Position numbers and translations under genes: made by a program | In this document: positions 50,455-59,153 of the stretch, in pieces | How the letters are laid out: the number at the start of each line of letters is the position of its first letter | How positions within the stretch are numbered: the first letter of the stretch is position 1 | The notes under the pieces: generated by a model | Seen by the model: only the letters and a program-made list of their open reading frames with translations | Told to the model about the DNA's origin: nothing | Database searches by the model: none | Assembly (NCBI GenBank): GCA_036677805.1 | Contig: JAVBVS010000024.1 | Coordinates: 124,001-188,000, forward strand | Length of the DNA stretch: 64,000 nt | Direction of reading: 5' to 3' | From: SIG78 sp036677805 | GTDB taxonomy: Bacteria; Verrucomicrobiota; Lentisphaeria; Victivallales; Victivallaceae

Positions 50455-51747
50455 GTGCTTGACTCCGGCTTCGGGCGCACTGCGCTGATCGTGACTCTGG
50501 GCTGCCGGCTCAACCAGGCGGACAGTGCGCTGCTGACCGATCGGCTGCGGCAGCTCGGCTTCCGGATGCTGGAGCCTGGTGCGACGGAAAAACCGGCGCT
50601 GGTGGTGGTCAACAGCTGTACTGTGACCGCCGCCGCCGCCGCCAAAAGCCGTCAGGCCGCCCGCCGTTTCGGCAAGCTTTATCCCGGTGCGCTGGTAATC
50701 CTGACCGGATGCAGCGCCGAGCTCGACTACGGGCAGAGACATGCGTCCGGCGAGGATTTCGTGGTATTGAGCAATCCGGAAAAACGCGATCTCGGAAGTT
50801 TGCTGGAGCAATTTCTGGCCGGAACGCTGCCGGAAACGCCGGTGGCGCGGAGCATGGACGAGCCGGTGGCGCCGTTCCGGGAAAAGGCGTTCGGCCGGTT
50901 TCCGTTCCGCAGCCGGGCGTTCATCAAGATTCAGGAAGGATGCAATAACTTCTGCAGTTATTGCATTGTCCCTTATGCCCGGGGGCGGGAACGGTCGCGG
51001 GCGCTGGACGAGGTGCTGGCCGACTGCCGCCAGGCGGTTGCGGCCGGTTTCCCCGAACTGGTGCTGACCGGGGTCAATACCTGTGCATATGAGGATGACG
51101 GGCGGGGATTGAACGATCTGATTGATCTTCTGTGCCGGGAAATTCCGGGCTCCTGGCGATTGCGGCTGAGCTCGACCGAGCCGTCGCCGGACAATTTCGG
51201 ACTGCTTGAAACCATGGCGCGTCATCCGGAGCGGGTGTGCCGGTTTCTCCATCTGGCGCTGCAGCATGGCAGCGACCGGATTCTGCGGGCGATGAACCGC
51301 CGTTACACCACGCGGGAATACGCCGCCTTCGCCGCCGCCGCGCGGCAACTGATGCCCGACATTCATCTCGGCAGCGACGTGATCGTCGGCTTTCCCGGCG
51401 AAACCGCAGCCGATTTCGAACAGAGCTGCGCCTTTATCCGGACGATGCAATTCGCCAACCTGCATGTTTTCAGCTATTCCAGGCGCGCCGGAACTCCGGC
51501 GGCGGAGATGTCCGGCCAGGTGCCGGAGGCGGTCAAGAAGGAACGCCACCGGGTACTGGAGGTGCTGGGCGAAAGTATGGCCGCCGCCTTCCGGCAAAGT
51601 CAATTCGGGAAAATTCTTCCGGTCATCTTCGAAACCGTCGACAGCCGGGGAATCGCCCATGGCTGGAGCGACAATTATCTTGCCGTCGGCCGCCCCGCCC
51701 GGGAAGTGGAACTGCGCCGGATCGTGCCGGTGGAATATCGGGGCTGA
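50455..51747 (+). CDS. mtaB: tRNA ms2t6A37 methylthiotransferase MtaB
   Basis: 430 residues from a GTG at 50455 preceded by GAGAGGTG. The N-terminal UPF0004 domain carries Cys17, Cys55 and Cys86 (TLGCRLNQADS, NSCTVTAAA, ILTGCSAE) for one 4Fe-4S cluster. The radical SAM cluster is Cys163, Cys167, Cys170 (CNNFCSYCIVPYARGRERSR). Conserved GSDVIVGFPGETAADFEQ follows. GCRLNQ and NSCTVT favour MtaB, which acts on t6A37, over MiaB or RimO. Encoded with proA without functional link; terminator downstream. Confidence 0.92.
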   Translation: MLDSGFGRTALIVTLGCRLNQADSALLTDRLRQLGFRMLEPGATEKPALVVVNSCTVTAAAAAKSRQAARRFGKLYPGALVILTGCSAELDYGQRHASGEDFVVLSNPEKRDLGSLLEQFLAGTLPETPVARSMDEPVAPFREKAFGRFPFRSRAFIKIQEGCNNFCSYCIVPYARGRERSRALDEVLADCRQAVAAGFPELVLTGVNTCAYEDDGRGLNDLIDLLCREIPGSWRLRLSSTEPSPDNFGLLETMARHPERVCRFLHLALQHGSDRILRAMNRRYTTREYAAFAAAARQLMPDIHLGSDVIVGFPGETAADFEQSCAFIRTMQFANLHVFSYSRRAGTPAAEMSGQVPEAVKKERHRVLEVLGESMAAAFRQSQFGKILPVIFETVDSRGIAHGWSDNYLAVGRPAREVELRRIVPVEYRG

Positions 51748-51775
51748 CCGGCGCGGCAAACGCGGATGGACGCAA

Positions 51776-51813
51776 TGAAAAAGTCCGGACGGAAATGATT
51801 CCGCCCGGACTTT
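51776..51813 (-). terminator. terminator between mtaB and the convergent V-ATPase operon
   Basis: AAAGTCCGG / CCGGACTTT stem extended by an inner CGG/CCG pair. Read on the minus strand it ends in CTTTTT, serving the V-ATPase operon; in the plus direction the T-run is interrupted (TTTCCCTTT) but may also end mtaB. Confidence 0.75.
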
Positions 51814-51831
51814 CCCTTTGCCGCGATCAGG

Positions 51832-52305
51832 TTACAGCACCATGATGCCGAAGACCAGCACGAAAAGCGCCACGGTTTCAATGACCCCGGCGATGGTCAG
51901 GTAATTGGTGAATCCCTTGCCGGTTTCCCCGAAGGCGTCGCAGCCCGCCGCCGCCGCCTTGCCCTGATAGATGCTGGATAGCATCAGGCCGACTCCGGCC
52001 CACATGCCGAGCATCATATAGAACAGCGGATAGATGGGGGTGTTGGCCGCCAGCGCGCCGGCGATATTGTTTTTGATCAGCATCATCAGGATCATGCCGT
52101 AAATCGTCTGCGACAGCGGCGTCCCGGCCAGCGCCACCAGCAGGAACGGCGCGGGTTTGTTCTGCGCGTAGCAGCGCTTCCATGCCGCGATTGCCGCCTG
52201 TCCGGCAATCCCGGCGCCGACCGACGACCCTACCGCCGCCAGCGCCACCGCGGCGTAACCGCCGCACATTGCCATGGAATAACTCAGTTCCGGATTAAAG
52301 GTCAT
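51832..52305 (-). CDS. ntpK: V-type ATPase proteolipid subunit K
   Basis: 157 residues from the ATG at 52305; AGGAGG is 8 bp upstream, and the neighbouring ATG at 52313 opens only a three-codon frame. Four transmembrane helices formed by a duplicated hairpin (GGYAAVALAAVGSSVGAGIAG, and GMWAGVGLMLSSIYQGKAAAAG). Ion-site residues are Ser65-Gln66 in GTPLSQTIYG, Gln114 in SSIYQGK and Glu143 in GVIETVALFV. These match Thr64, Gln65, Gln110 and Glu139 of the Na+-binding Enterococcus NtpK. Forms the rotor ring. Last gene of the operon. Confidence 0.92.
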   Translation of the reverse strand: MTFNPELSYSMAMCGGYAAVALAAVGSSVGAGIAGQAAIAAWKRCYAQNKPAPFLLVALAGTPLSQTIYGMILMMLIKNNIAGALAANTPIYPLFYMMLGMWAGVGLMLSSIYQGKAAAAGCDAFGETGKGFTNYLTIAGVIETVALFVLVFGIMVL

Positions 52306-52360
52306 TTTTTCATCCTCCTGTAAAAATCGGTTGTTATGATTGGACTGCTGCAATGTAATT

Positions 52361-54121
52361 TCAGGAACGGTACTCCTCCAGCGGACGGAAGGTTCTTCCG
52401 CCCCAGCGGATATTGGCGTGATTCGAAAATTCCAGCGTGTTCAGACGGACGCCGTGGACCAGCACGCCCATGAAGGCCAGCGCCACATTCAGCGCGTGCC
52501 CCAGCAGCATGATGATGATCGCCACCGGAATCAGCCATGGCGAAATATTCCAGATATCCATCGCCATGCTGTTGAAACTGAGCGCCATATAGGTGCCGGA
52601 CATGCCGACGGCGAACAGACGCACATAGCTCAAGGTATCGGTGAAACTGCCGATCAGGTCGAACGGGAAATTGCAGATGGCGCTGATGTTGCGCCAATCG
52701 ATATCGCCGATCAGCACCAGCGCCAGGCCGAAGCCGGCCAGCCACAGGCTCCACGCCGGGATCGCCCCCGGCGCAATCAACAGCTTGTAAACCACCATGA
52801 AGTCCAGCTGAAGAATCGGCAGCCACCCCAGCTGGCCGAGGATTTCCCGGAAACTTGAGGCATTGACCAGCCGCCAGCAGCGGCCCAGCGACAGATGCAC
52901 CAGCGCCAATACGAAACAGATCAGCTCAAGATTGGCGGTCTGGTTCGGACCCGAGGCGAAGAAGCTCAAGGGCGCGCATTCGATCCCGAAGTAGGAGCCG
53001 TTGACCACGCCCCATGCGACCGAACAGGCGCTCAGAATCAACGCCAGCTGGCAGGTCAGCCGCGCCTTGGGCCGGTGGCGCAGCAGCACCGCCGCCACGA
53101 TCGAACCGGTCAGGATCAGCAGTCCATACCCGGCGTCGTTGATGATCATGCTGAAGAAAATCGAAAAGAAGATCAGCAATCCCGGCGAGAGGTCGAATTC
53201 ATGATAGCTCGGCGAAATGCCGAGAAAGCTCAGCAGCGGCATGATCGGCCGCGCCCAGCGCGGGGGCCGCAGCAGTACCGGCACGGCTTCATCCGGTTCG
53301 GGATCGCTCAGAATCAATCCCCAGCCCTGCTGATGCGCCTGCTGCCGCAGCGCTTCGGCTTCGGGCGCGGGCACGAAGCCTCGCAGCGCCACGATTTCGC
53401 CGTAATCGGCCAATGCATCGCGGGCCAGCAGAAAATCGACTTCGTTGGCCAGCCGGGCCCGATAGTCGCGCAATTCCGGCAGCCGCCCGGCGATCCGGTT
53501 CAGCTCGCCGCCGAGTTTTTCGAGGCCCTTCCGGCAGCGTTCCAGGCCGGCGTCGGTTTCGTCCAGCGTCGTTTCCGGCACCACCGCCAGCGGCAGGGTT
53601 TCGGGGTTGAGTCCGGCGCCGGGTTGCGCGATCACGGCGAACTTGACCATGCCTCCGGCATTATGAACCGGCACCGCGGCGATGCCGTCGCCGAGCGATT
53701 GAATCAGGGCGGCATACTGTTCTTTGGGCGCTTCGCACAACTGAATCCGGATGCCCTTGCGTTCCAGTTCACGCAAGCTCAGCCATTGAAAATGCCCCCA
53801 GTCTTTGAGCTGTTCACGGGTTTTGCGCAGATGATCCTGTTCTTTGACGATCGCTTCCCATTCATTCTGGCGCTCGTCGGCCAGTTGATAGAGCTCGCGG
53901 CCGCCGGGCAATTCCCCCGACGGCGTCGCCGGACGCGAACTCAGGATGCCGATCAGCCGGTCGAGCCGGCCCAGTTGCGCCGCCGTCTTCTGGCGATCCA
54001 CGGTATCAGCGACGGTTTCGGCGGTCACTTCCATGACGCCGAGTTGGCGCAGCGCGGCGAGCGTCGCGTCCTTGTCGGCGGCCAGCGCCAGCAGCAGCAC
54101 TTTTTTCATTGCCACGATCAT
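52361..54121 (-). CDS. ntpI: V-type ATPase subunit I (a-subunit homologue)
   Basis: 586 residues from the ATG at 54121, overlapping the subunit D stop (ATGA) with GGAGG upstream. The N-terminal cytoplasmic half is a coiled coil (about 90-120 and 190-230). The C-terminal half has about seven transmembrane helices, including FFSIFFSMIINDAGYGLL and SYVRLFAVGMSGTYMALSFN, where the Arg of SYVRLFAVG is the residue facing the rotor ring. Carries the ion half-channels. Confidence 0.94.
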   Translation of the reverse strand: MIVAMKKVLLLALAADKDATLAALRQLGVMEVTAETVADTVDRQKTAAQLGRLDRLIGILSSRPATPSGELPGGRELYQLADERQNEWEAIVKEQDHLRKTREQLKDWGHFQWLSLRELERKGIRIQLCEAPKEQYAALIQSLGDGIAAVPVHNAGGMVKFAVIAQPGAGLNPETLPLAVVPETTLDETDAGLERCRKGLEKLGGELNRIAGRLPELRDYRARLANEVDFLLARDALADYGEIVALRGFVPAPEAEALRQQAHQQGWGLILSDPEPDEAVPVLLRPPRWARPIMPLLSFLGISPSYHEFDLSPGLLIFFSIFFSMIINDAGYGLLILTGSIVAAVLLRHRPKARLTCQLALILSACSVAWGVVNGSYFGIECAPLSFFASGPNQTANLELICFVLALVHLSLGRCWRLVNASSFREILGQLGWLPILQLDFMVVYKLLIAPGAIPAWSLWLAGFGLALVLIGDIDWRNISAICNFPFDLIGSFTDTLSYVRLFAVGMSGTYMALSFNSMAMDIWNISPWLIPVAIIIMLLGHALNVALAFMGVLVHGVRLNTLEFSNHANIRWGGRTFRPLEEYRS

Positions 54122-54726
54122 GCCGCCACCTCCTGCATCTTGCGTTTGGCGATTTTGCTGCGCACCACCGCCGCGGTGCTCTCATCGCCCATGGAAATCT
54201 GAATTTTGCGGATATTGGCCAGACATTCCGGGATCTTGACTTTTTCAAAGAGATTCACCCGCTGGGTGGTGGTCATCAGTTCCCGTTCGAGCAACCGGTA
54301 TTGCTCCTCGAGCAACTTGCCCGCCTCCAGCAGTTCGATCAGCTCCCGCACCGTCTCCAGCCCGGCGTCGAGCCAGAACTCGGCGGCGAAGAGATCGTAA
54401 GGCTCGACCGCAAATCGCACATGATCGAAGACCGGCACGGTGACTCCCGCGATGTTGGATTCGGAACGCACCACCTCGACCACGCGCAGATTGGCGGCGA
54501 TGAATTCCGCCGCACCCCTTCCGGCATAAAGGCCGACGAAACTTTCGAGCCTGCCGCGCAGTTTCCGGTAGGCTTCGCGGTTGGCCTCAACCAGCGCCCG
54601 ACTCTTGCGCAGCTCCAGCTGGAGCTGCTGCTTCTTGAGCTGGAGCGTAGGCAGGAAGCGCCGGTACTGCTTCAGCGCGTCATTCTGGGTCTTGAGTTCG
54701 GTTTTGGTCAGTTTCAGCTTTGCCAT
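54118..54726 (-). CDS. ntpD: V-type ATPase subunit D
   Basis: 202 residues, mostly one long coiled coil: AKLKLTKTELKTQNDALKQY at the N-terminus, LQLKKQQLQLELRKSRALVE, and a C-terminal return helix QYRLLEREL..TQRVNLFEKVKIPE. Forms the central rotor shaft inside the A3B3 head. Begins 11 bp after the subunit B stop and overlaps subunit I by 4 bp. Confidence 0.93.
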   Translation of the reverse strand: MAKLKLTKTELKTQNDALKQYRRFLPTLQLKKQQLQLELRKSRALVEANREAYRKLRGRLESFVGLYAGRGAAEFIAANLRVVEVVRSESNIAGVTVPVFDHVRFAVEPYDLFAAEFWLDAGLETVRELIELLEAGKLLEEQYRLLERELMTTTQRVNLFEKVKIPECLANIRKIQISMGDESTAAVVRSKIAKRKMQEVAA

Positions 54727-54737
54727 GACTGGACCTT

Positions 54738-56036
54738 CTACTGATTCTGGGGCCAGAATTGCTTCACCAGTTCACTTTTGATGCCGATGTCGGCTGGTTC
54801 AAAACATTCCGCCAGCGTTTTCCAGCCGAGGTCCAGCGCCTCTTCCAGCGGGATGTTGACCGACAAATCCATCATCCGCGCTTCAAACAGCGCGCCGTAT
54901 TTCAGAAGTTTCTTGTCCCAGGCGCTCATCTGGAACCCCATCGACTGCTTTTCCAGCGTCGACCGGTAATCCGAATAAAGCCGGATCATCCCGTCCATGA
55001 TCGCGCGGTGGTCGGCCCGAGTGGCATTGTTGACCTGCTGTTTCAGCCGCGACAGCGAACCGAAGGGTTCGATGCGGCCGTTGCGCAGATAGAACTGCCC
55101 TTCGGTGATGTATCCGGTATTGTCCGGCACCGGATGGGTCACGTCGTCGCCCGGCATGGTGGTCACCGCCAGAATCGTGATCGAGCCCGCGCCGTCGAAG
55201 TCGACCGCCTTTTCATAGCGCGCCGCCAGCTGGCTGTAGAGGTCGCCGGGATAACCGCGGTTGGCCGGGACCTGTTCCATGGTGATCGCGATTTCCTTCA
55301 GCGCGTCGGCGAAGTTGGTCATGTCGGTCAGCAGCGCCAGCACCCGCTTGCCGCGGATGGCGTACTGTTCGGCCACCGCCAGCGCCATGTCCGGCACCAG
55401 CATGCATTCGACCGTGGGATCGCTCGCGGTGTGGATGAACATCACGGTGCGGGAGAGTGCGCCCGCTTCATCGAGGGTATTGCGGAAAAAGAGATAGTCG
55501 TCGTATTTGAGGCCCATGCCGCCAAGCACGATCACATCGACTTCGGCCTGAAGCGCGATGCGCGCCAGCAGCGGATTGTAGGGCTCGCCCGCGACCGAGA
55601 AAATCGGCAGCTTCTGCGATTCGACCAGAGTGTTGAACACGTCGATCATCGGAATGCCGGTGCGGATCATTTTGCGCGGGATGATGCGCTTGGCCGGGTT
55701 GACCGAGGGGCCGCCGATGGCGATCATTTCGTCGTCGACCGCCGGCCGGCCGTCGCGCGGCACGCCGCGGCCGTTGAAGATGCGCCCGAGCAGCGCCTCC
55801 GAGCTGGATACCTGCATTTCCCGGCCCAGGAAACGCACCTGGTCGCCGGTGTTGACGCCGCGCGACCCGGCGAAAATCTGGAGATAAACTTTGCCGGAAT
55901 CGATGCGGATCACCTGGGCCAGAGATACGCCGCGCGCGCTGGTGACTTCGGCCAGTTCGTTGTAGGCGACATCGTCGGCTTCGACGGTGATGACCGATCC
56001 GGCGATCTTGATGATCTTGTGGTATACCTTAAGCAT
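54738..56036 (-). CDS. ntpB: V-type ATPase subunit B
   Basis: 432 residues from the ATG at 56036. Non-catalytic nucleotide-binding subunit: no Walker A lysine, with FSVAGEPYNPLLARIALQAE in its place as usual. YHKIIKIAGSVITVEADDV start, RTGIPMIDVFNTLVESQKLPIF, ALLTDMTNFADALKEIA, NRGYPGDLYSQLAARYE and MPGDDVTHPVPDNTGYITEG are diagnostic. The start overlaps the end of subunit A by 8 bp. Confidence 0.96.
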   Translation of the reverse strand: MLKVYHKIIKIAGSVITVEADDVAYNELAEVTSARGVSLAQVIRIDSGKVYLQIFAGSRGVNTGDQVRFLGREMQVSSSEALLGRIFNGRGVPRDGRPAVDDEMIAIGGPSVNPAKRIIPRKMIRTGIPMIDVFNTLVESQKLPIFSVAGEPYNPLLARIALQAEVDVIVLGGMGLKYDDYLFFRNTLDEAGALSRTVMFIHTASDPTVECMLVPDMALAVAEQYAIRGKRVLALLTDMTNFADALKEIAITMEQVPANRGYPGDLYSQLAARYEKAVDFDGAGSITILAVTTMPGDDVTHPVPDNTGYITEGQFYLRNGRIEPFGSLSRLKQQVNNATRADHRAIMDGMIRLYSDYRSTLEKQSMGFQMSAWDKKLLKYGALFEARMMDLSVNIPLEEALDLGWKTLAECFEPADIGIKSELVKQFWPQNQ

Positions 56037-57765
56037 GTTTGATGCGCTCCTGGATTTGGGCGTCGAGCGCCTGTTCCAATTTTGCGAACCCTGCGCCGTC
56101 CTGCGCTTCATAGTTCCAGTCGATGAACTTCTGCCGGAGTTCCTGAAACCAGCGCCGCGCGGATTCCTTGTCGTCGAATTCAAACCGGCCGTCGAGCACG
56201 GTCATCACCTTGGCGAACATATAGCGCTGGCGTTCGGCGCCGGTGGCGCCGTCGACCTTGTCGAAGGTGTTCTGCTGCAGATAGACGTAATCGAGAAATT
56301 CGCTTTTGAGATAGATGATGTAATCGGCGATATCGGTGCCTTCCTCGCCGATCACCTTCATCATCTGATTGACTTCGTTGCCGCGGCGCAGGAGCTTGCG
56401 CGCCCGGTCCAGCATCACCGGGTCGACCACGCTGCGGTACTTGCTCCAGCTTTCCAGCGGGTTGATCGCCGGGAAGCGGCGGGCGTCGGAACGTTCGCGC
56501 GAAAGGCCGAGAAATGCGCCGACGACCTTCAGCGTGGCCTGCGTGACCGGCTCTTCGAAGTTGCCGCCAGCCGGAGAAACCGCGCCGCCGATGGTGATCG
56601 AACCGGTCCGGCCGTCGTTGAGCCGGACCAGTCCGGCCCGTTCGTAGAAGCCGGCGATCAGGCTTTCGAGATAGGCGGGGAAGGCCTCTTCGCCGGGGAT
56701 TTCTTCCAGGCGCCCCGACATTTCGCGCAGCGCCTGAGCCCAGCGCGAAGTCGAGTCGGCCAGCAGCAGCACGTTGAGTCCCATCTGGCGGTAATATTCG
56801 CCCAGCGTCACCGCGGTATAGACCGACGCTTCGCGCGCGGCCACCGGCATGCTGCTGGTGTTGCAGATGATGATCGAGCGGTCGATCAGGGTCTGGCCGG
56901 TGCGCGGGTCTTCAAGGTGCGGGAACTCGCGCAGGATTTCCACCACCTCCCCGGCGCGCTCGCCGCAGGCGGCGATGATCACCAGATCGGCTTCGGCGAA
57001 CTGGCTCAGGGCGTGCTGCAGCACCGTTTTGCCCGCGCCGAACGGTCCCGGCGTGCAGAAAGTGCCGCCCGTGGCCACCGGAAAGAAGGTGTCGATGATC
57101 CGCTGCCGGGTGATCAACGTGTCGACCGGCAGAATTTTTTCCCGGTAGGAGGTGATCGGAACCTTGACCGGCCAGTGCTGGACCATGGTGACTTCGCGGG
57201 TTTCGCCTTCGGCATTGGCGAGTTTGGCGATTACGGTACGGAGATTGCATTCTCCGGGCGCGTGAATTTCTGCGAGAGTCCATTCACCCGCCCAGCCGAA
57301 CGGCACCATCACATAGTGCCTGAAGATTCCTTCCGGCACCCATCCGAGATAATCGCCGGCGCGGAATTTCCGGCCGGTTTCGGCCACCGGCGTGAAGTTC
57401 CAGACCGAGTCATAATCGAGCGCGGGCAGATAGATGCCGCGGCGCAGAAAAAATTCACCCGACTCCGCCAGTTCGTTCAGCGGGTTCTGCAAGCCGTCGT
57501 AGACCTGGGTGATCAGGCCGGGACCGAGTTCGACGCTCAGGAGTTCGCCGGTGAATTCCACCCGGTCATTTTCCTTGAGTCCGGCGGTGCTTTCGAAAAC
57601 CTGCATGTCGGCGCGGTTGCCGCGCACCCGGATGACTTCGCATTTCAGCCGCTCGGCGCCGGTGACGGCGTAGGCGACTTCATTCTGCGTCACCTGATCC
57701 GGAAATTCGACGGTCAACATATTGCCGTTGACGCCGACCACCCGGCCTTGTTTGAGATCCTGCAT
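56029..57765 (-). CDS. ntpA: V-type ATPase catalytic subunit A
   Basis: 578 residues from the ATG at 57765; CAGGAG sits 8 bp upstream and the family starts with a phrase like GRVVGVNGNM. Walker A GPFGAGKT (240-247), the non-homologous region (about 115-200), ACGERAGEVVEILREFP, LADSTSRWAQALREMSGRLEE and GAVSPAGGNFEEPVTQATL are diagnostic. Hydrolyses or makes ATP at the A-B interfaces. Follows the DUF2764 gene by 49 bp. Confidence 0.97.
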   Translation of the reverse strand: MQDLKQGRVVGVNGNMLTVEFPDQVTQNEVAYAVTGAERLKCEVIRVRGNRADMQVFESTAGLKENDRVEFTGELLSVELGPGLITQVYDGLQNPLNELAESGEFFLRRGIYLPALDYDSVWNFTPVAETGRKFRAGDYLGWVPEGIFRHYVMVPFGWAGEWTLAEIHAPGECNLRTVIAKLANAEGETREVTMVQHWPVKVPITSYREKILPVDTLITRQRIIDTFFPVATGGTFCTPGPFGAGKTVLQHALSQFAEADLVIIAACGERAGEVVEILREFPHLEDPRTGQTLIDRSIIICNTSSMPVAAREASVYTAVTLGEYYRQMGLNVLLLADSTSRWAQALREMSGRLEEIPGEEAFPAYLESLIAGFYERAGLVRLNDGRTGSITIGGAVSPAGGNFEEPVTQATLKVVGAFLGLSRERSDARRFPAINPLESWSKYRSVVDPVMLDRARKLLRRGNEVNQMMKVIGEEGTDIADYIIYLKSEFLDYVYLQQNTFDKVDGATGAERQRYMFAKVMTVLDGRFEFDDKESARRWFQELRQKFIDWNYEAQDGAGFAKLEQALDAQIQERIKHA

Positions 57766-57814
57766 GAGAATCGACTCCTGATCTGTTTGTATCGGTAAAA
57801 TTATGAATTCCAAA

Positions 57815-58360
57815 TTATTGCGGCGGCTTCATCGCCGCCAGAATCCCGTCGAGGGCGACCTGTCCGGCCTCGGCGGAGCGCGCCTGATATTTGTTCAGGA
57901 TCAGCAGCTTGAACTTGTAGAGACAGAGATAGTCGAAATCGAACCGGTGCCCGGCTTCCAGTTCGTCGAGACGGCTCCAGCGCATGCGGTCGATGATCTT
58001 TTCCGCCTCCAGCGGATCGGCCGCGCCGGCGGCCAGCGTCAGTCCCGGGACGATCTCGGAATAAAAATCCGGATAGCCGCGCTTGAATTCCGCGGCATCC
58101 GGACGGTTTTTCTTGCGCAATTCCAGCCAGGCGTTGCGCAACGCCATCTCCCAGTCGAAGAATCCGGCCGCGGCGGACCCCGGCTCGGCGCATGCCATAT
58201 CGGGTTCGAGGGTCAGGCGGTGGAAACGCTCGTAATCCTCCGGCGCGGCGAGACGCCGGACTCCGGCGTCGAGCTCTTCCGGCGTCAACGGCATCTTTTC
58301 GCCGAACATCGTCAAAGGCAGCGATCCGGTCAGATAGTAGTAGGTTTTCGCCATGATCAA
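57815..58360 (-). CDS. DUF2764 V-ATPase-associated protein
   Basis: 181 residues (starts at 58360 or, dropping two residues, 58354). KTYYYLTGSLPLTMFGEKMPL, DEL..HRFDFDYLCLYKFKLLIL and a C-terminal helix match DUF2764, a family encoded between subunits E and A in spirochaete and chlamydial V-ATPase operons. It may do the job of subunit C, which the operon lacks; this is an inference from position and helical content. It lies 28 bp after subunit E. Confidence 0.82.
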   Translation of the reverse strand: MIMAKTYYYLTGSLPLTMFGEKMPLTPEELDAGVRRLAAPEDYERFHRLTLEPDMACAEPGSAAAGFFDWEMALRNAWLELRKKNRPDAAEFKRGYPDFYSEIVPGLTLAAGAADPLEAEKIIDRMRWSRLDELEAGHRFDFDYLCLYKFKLLILNKYQARSAEAGQVALDGILAAMKPPQ

Positions 58361-58388
58361 TCCGTCGTTGCGGGGCCTGCAGAACCCG

Positions 58389-59009
58389 TTATGCGTTGTT
58401 TGCGCCGATGATCGCGCCGACCCGGCTGCCGGCGTAGGCGCAGATCATCTCCGTGAGCGCCGCGTCGGAAAGGTCGTAAAAAACCTGTTTGCCGGTGGTG
58501 CTGATCTTAAGTCCGCGCCCCACGGCAGCATTGGGGAAGATTTCGACCTTTTCGGTGAAATCGCGGCCCAGGCTCGCGGCCAGGAGCTTTTCCAGCCGGC
58601 TCAGGGTTGCGGGCGCGACCATGACGCCCAGCGCGGCGGAACCGGCCTGTTCCGGATTGTCCTTGATGGCCTTGGCCAGCTCGGCGATGATTCCGGCCAT
58701 GAACTCGGGCGTCAGCGCCTGATCGACATTGGCTTTGACGATCGCTTCCAAGCGGCGCCTGAGTTCGCTCTTGAGGGCGAGCACGACATCGCGGGCGGCC
58801 TGACGAATGGCGTTTTCAGCCCGTTTTTCCAGTGCCGCAGAGTCGTTTTCGGCATTCTGGCGCATTTTATCGGCCTCGGCCCGGGCCTGCTTGATGATTG
58901 CCTCGGCCTCTTTCCGGGCCTCGGCCAGCAACCGGTCGCGCTCGGCCTCCGCTTTTTGAATTCCGTCGTGGTGAATTTTATCCAGCAGACTTTGCAGTTC
59001 TTCGGCCAT
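58389..59009 (-). CDS. ntpE: V-type ATPase subunit E
   Basis: 206 residues from the ATG at 59009. N-terminal long coiled coil rich in Ala/Glu/Lys (about 1-105: LLAEARKEAEAIIKQARAEA), C-terminal globular domain (GVMVAPATLSRLEKLLAASL, FPNAAVGRGLKISTTGKQVF). Forms the peripheral stalk that holds the A3B3 head, normally with subunit G, which is not encoded here. First gene of the operon; promoter 54-82 bp upstream. Confidence 0.9.
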   Translation of the reverse strand: MAEELQSLLDKIHHDGIQKAEAERDRLLAEARKEAEAIIKQARAEADKMRQNAENDSAALEKRAENAIRQAARDVVLALKSELRRRLEAIVKANVDQALTPEFMAGIIAELAKAIKDNPEQAGSAALGVMVAPATLSRLEKLLAASLGRDFTEKVEIFPNAAVGRGLKISTTGKQVFYDLSDAALTEMICAYAGSRVGAIIGANNA

Positions 59010-59062
59010 ATCACGAGTCTTTCCGGTTTTTAAACAATGGGTATTGGGCAATACGCAAGGCT

Positions 59063-59091
59063 ACTATACCATGAATTTCTTTTTTTTGCAA
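59063..59091 (-). promoter_or_regulatory. promoter of the V-ATPase operon
   Basis: Minus strand TTGCAA (59091-59086), 17 bp spacer, TATAGT (59068-59063). Start near 59056, leader of about 47 nt to subunit E. Confidence 0.65.
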
Positions 59092-59113
59092 GCCCGACGA
59101 AGGATATTTTCGG

Positions 59114-59139
59114 AAAAAACTGACCGGCCGGTCAGTTTG
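59114..59139 (-). terminator. intrinsic terminator of the ygiQ-like gene
   Basis: Palindrome AACTGACCGGCCGGTCAGTT (59118-59137) followed in the minus direction by further T (six in all). It lies 15 bp past the stop. Confidence 0.88.
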
Positions 59140-59153
59140 ATCGGCGAGCAGCG

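Noticed and set aside
49125..50645. 506-codon minus-strand frame over proA
   Set aside because: Antisense shadow of proA; repeated Gly/Asp/Ala/Val runs and no motif.
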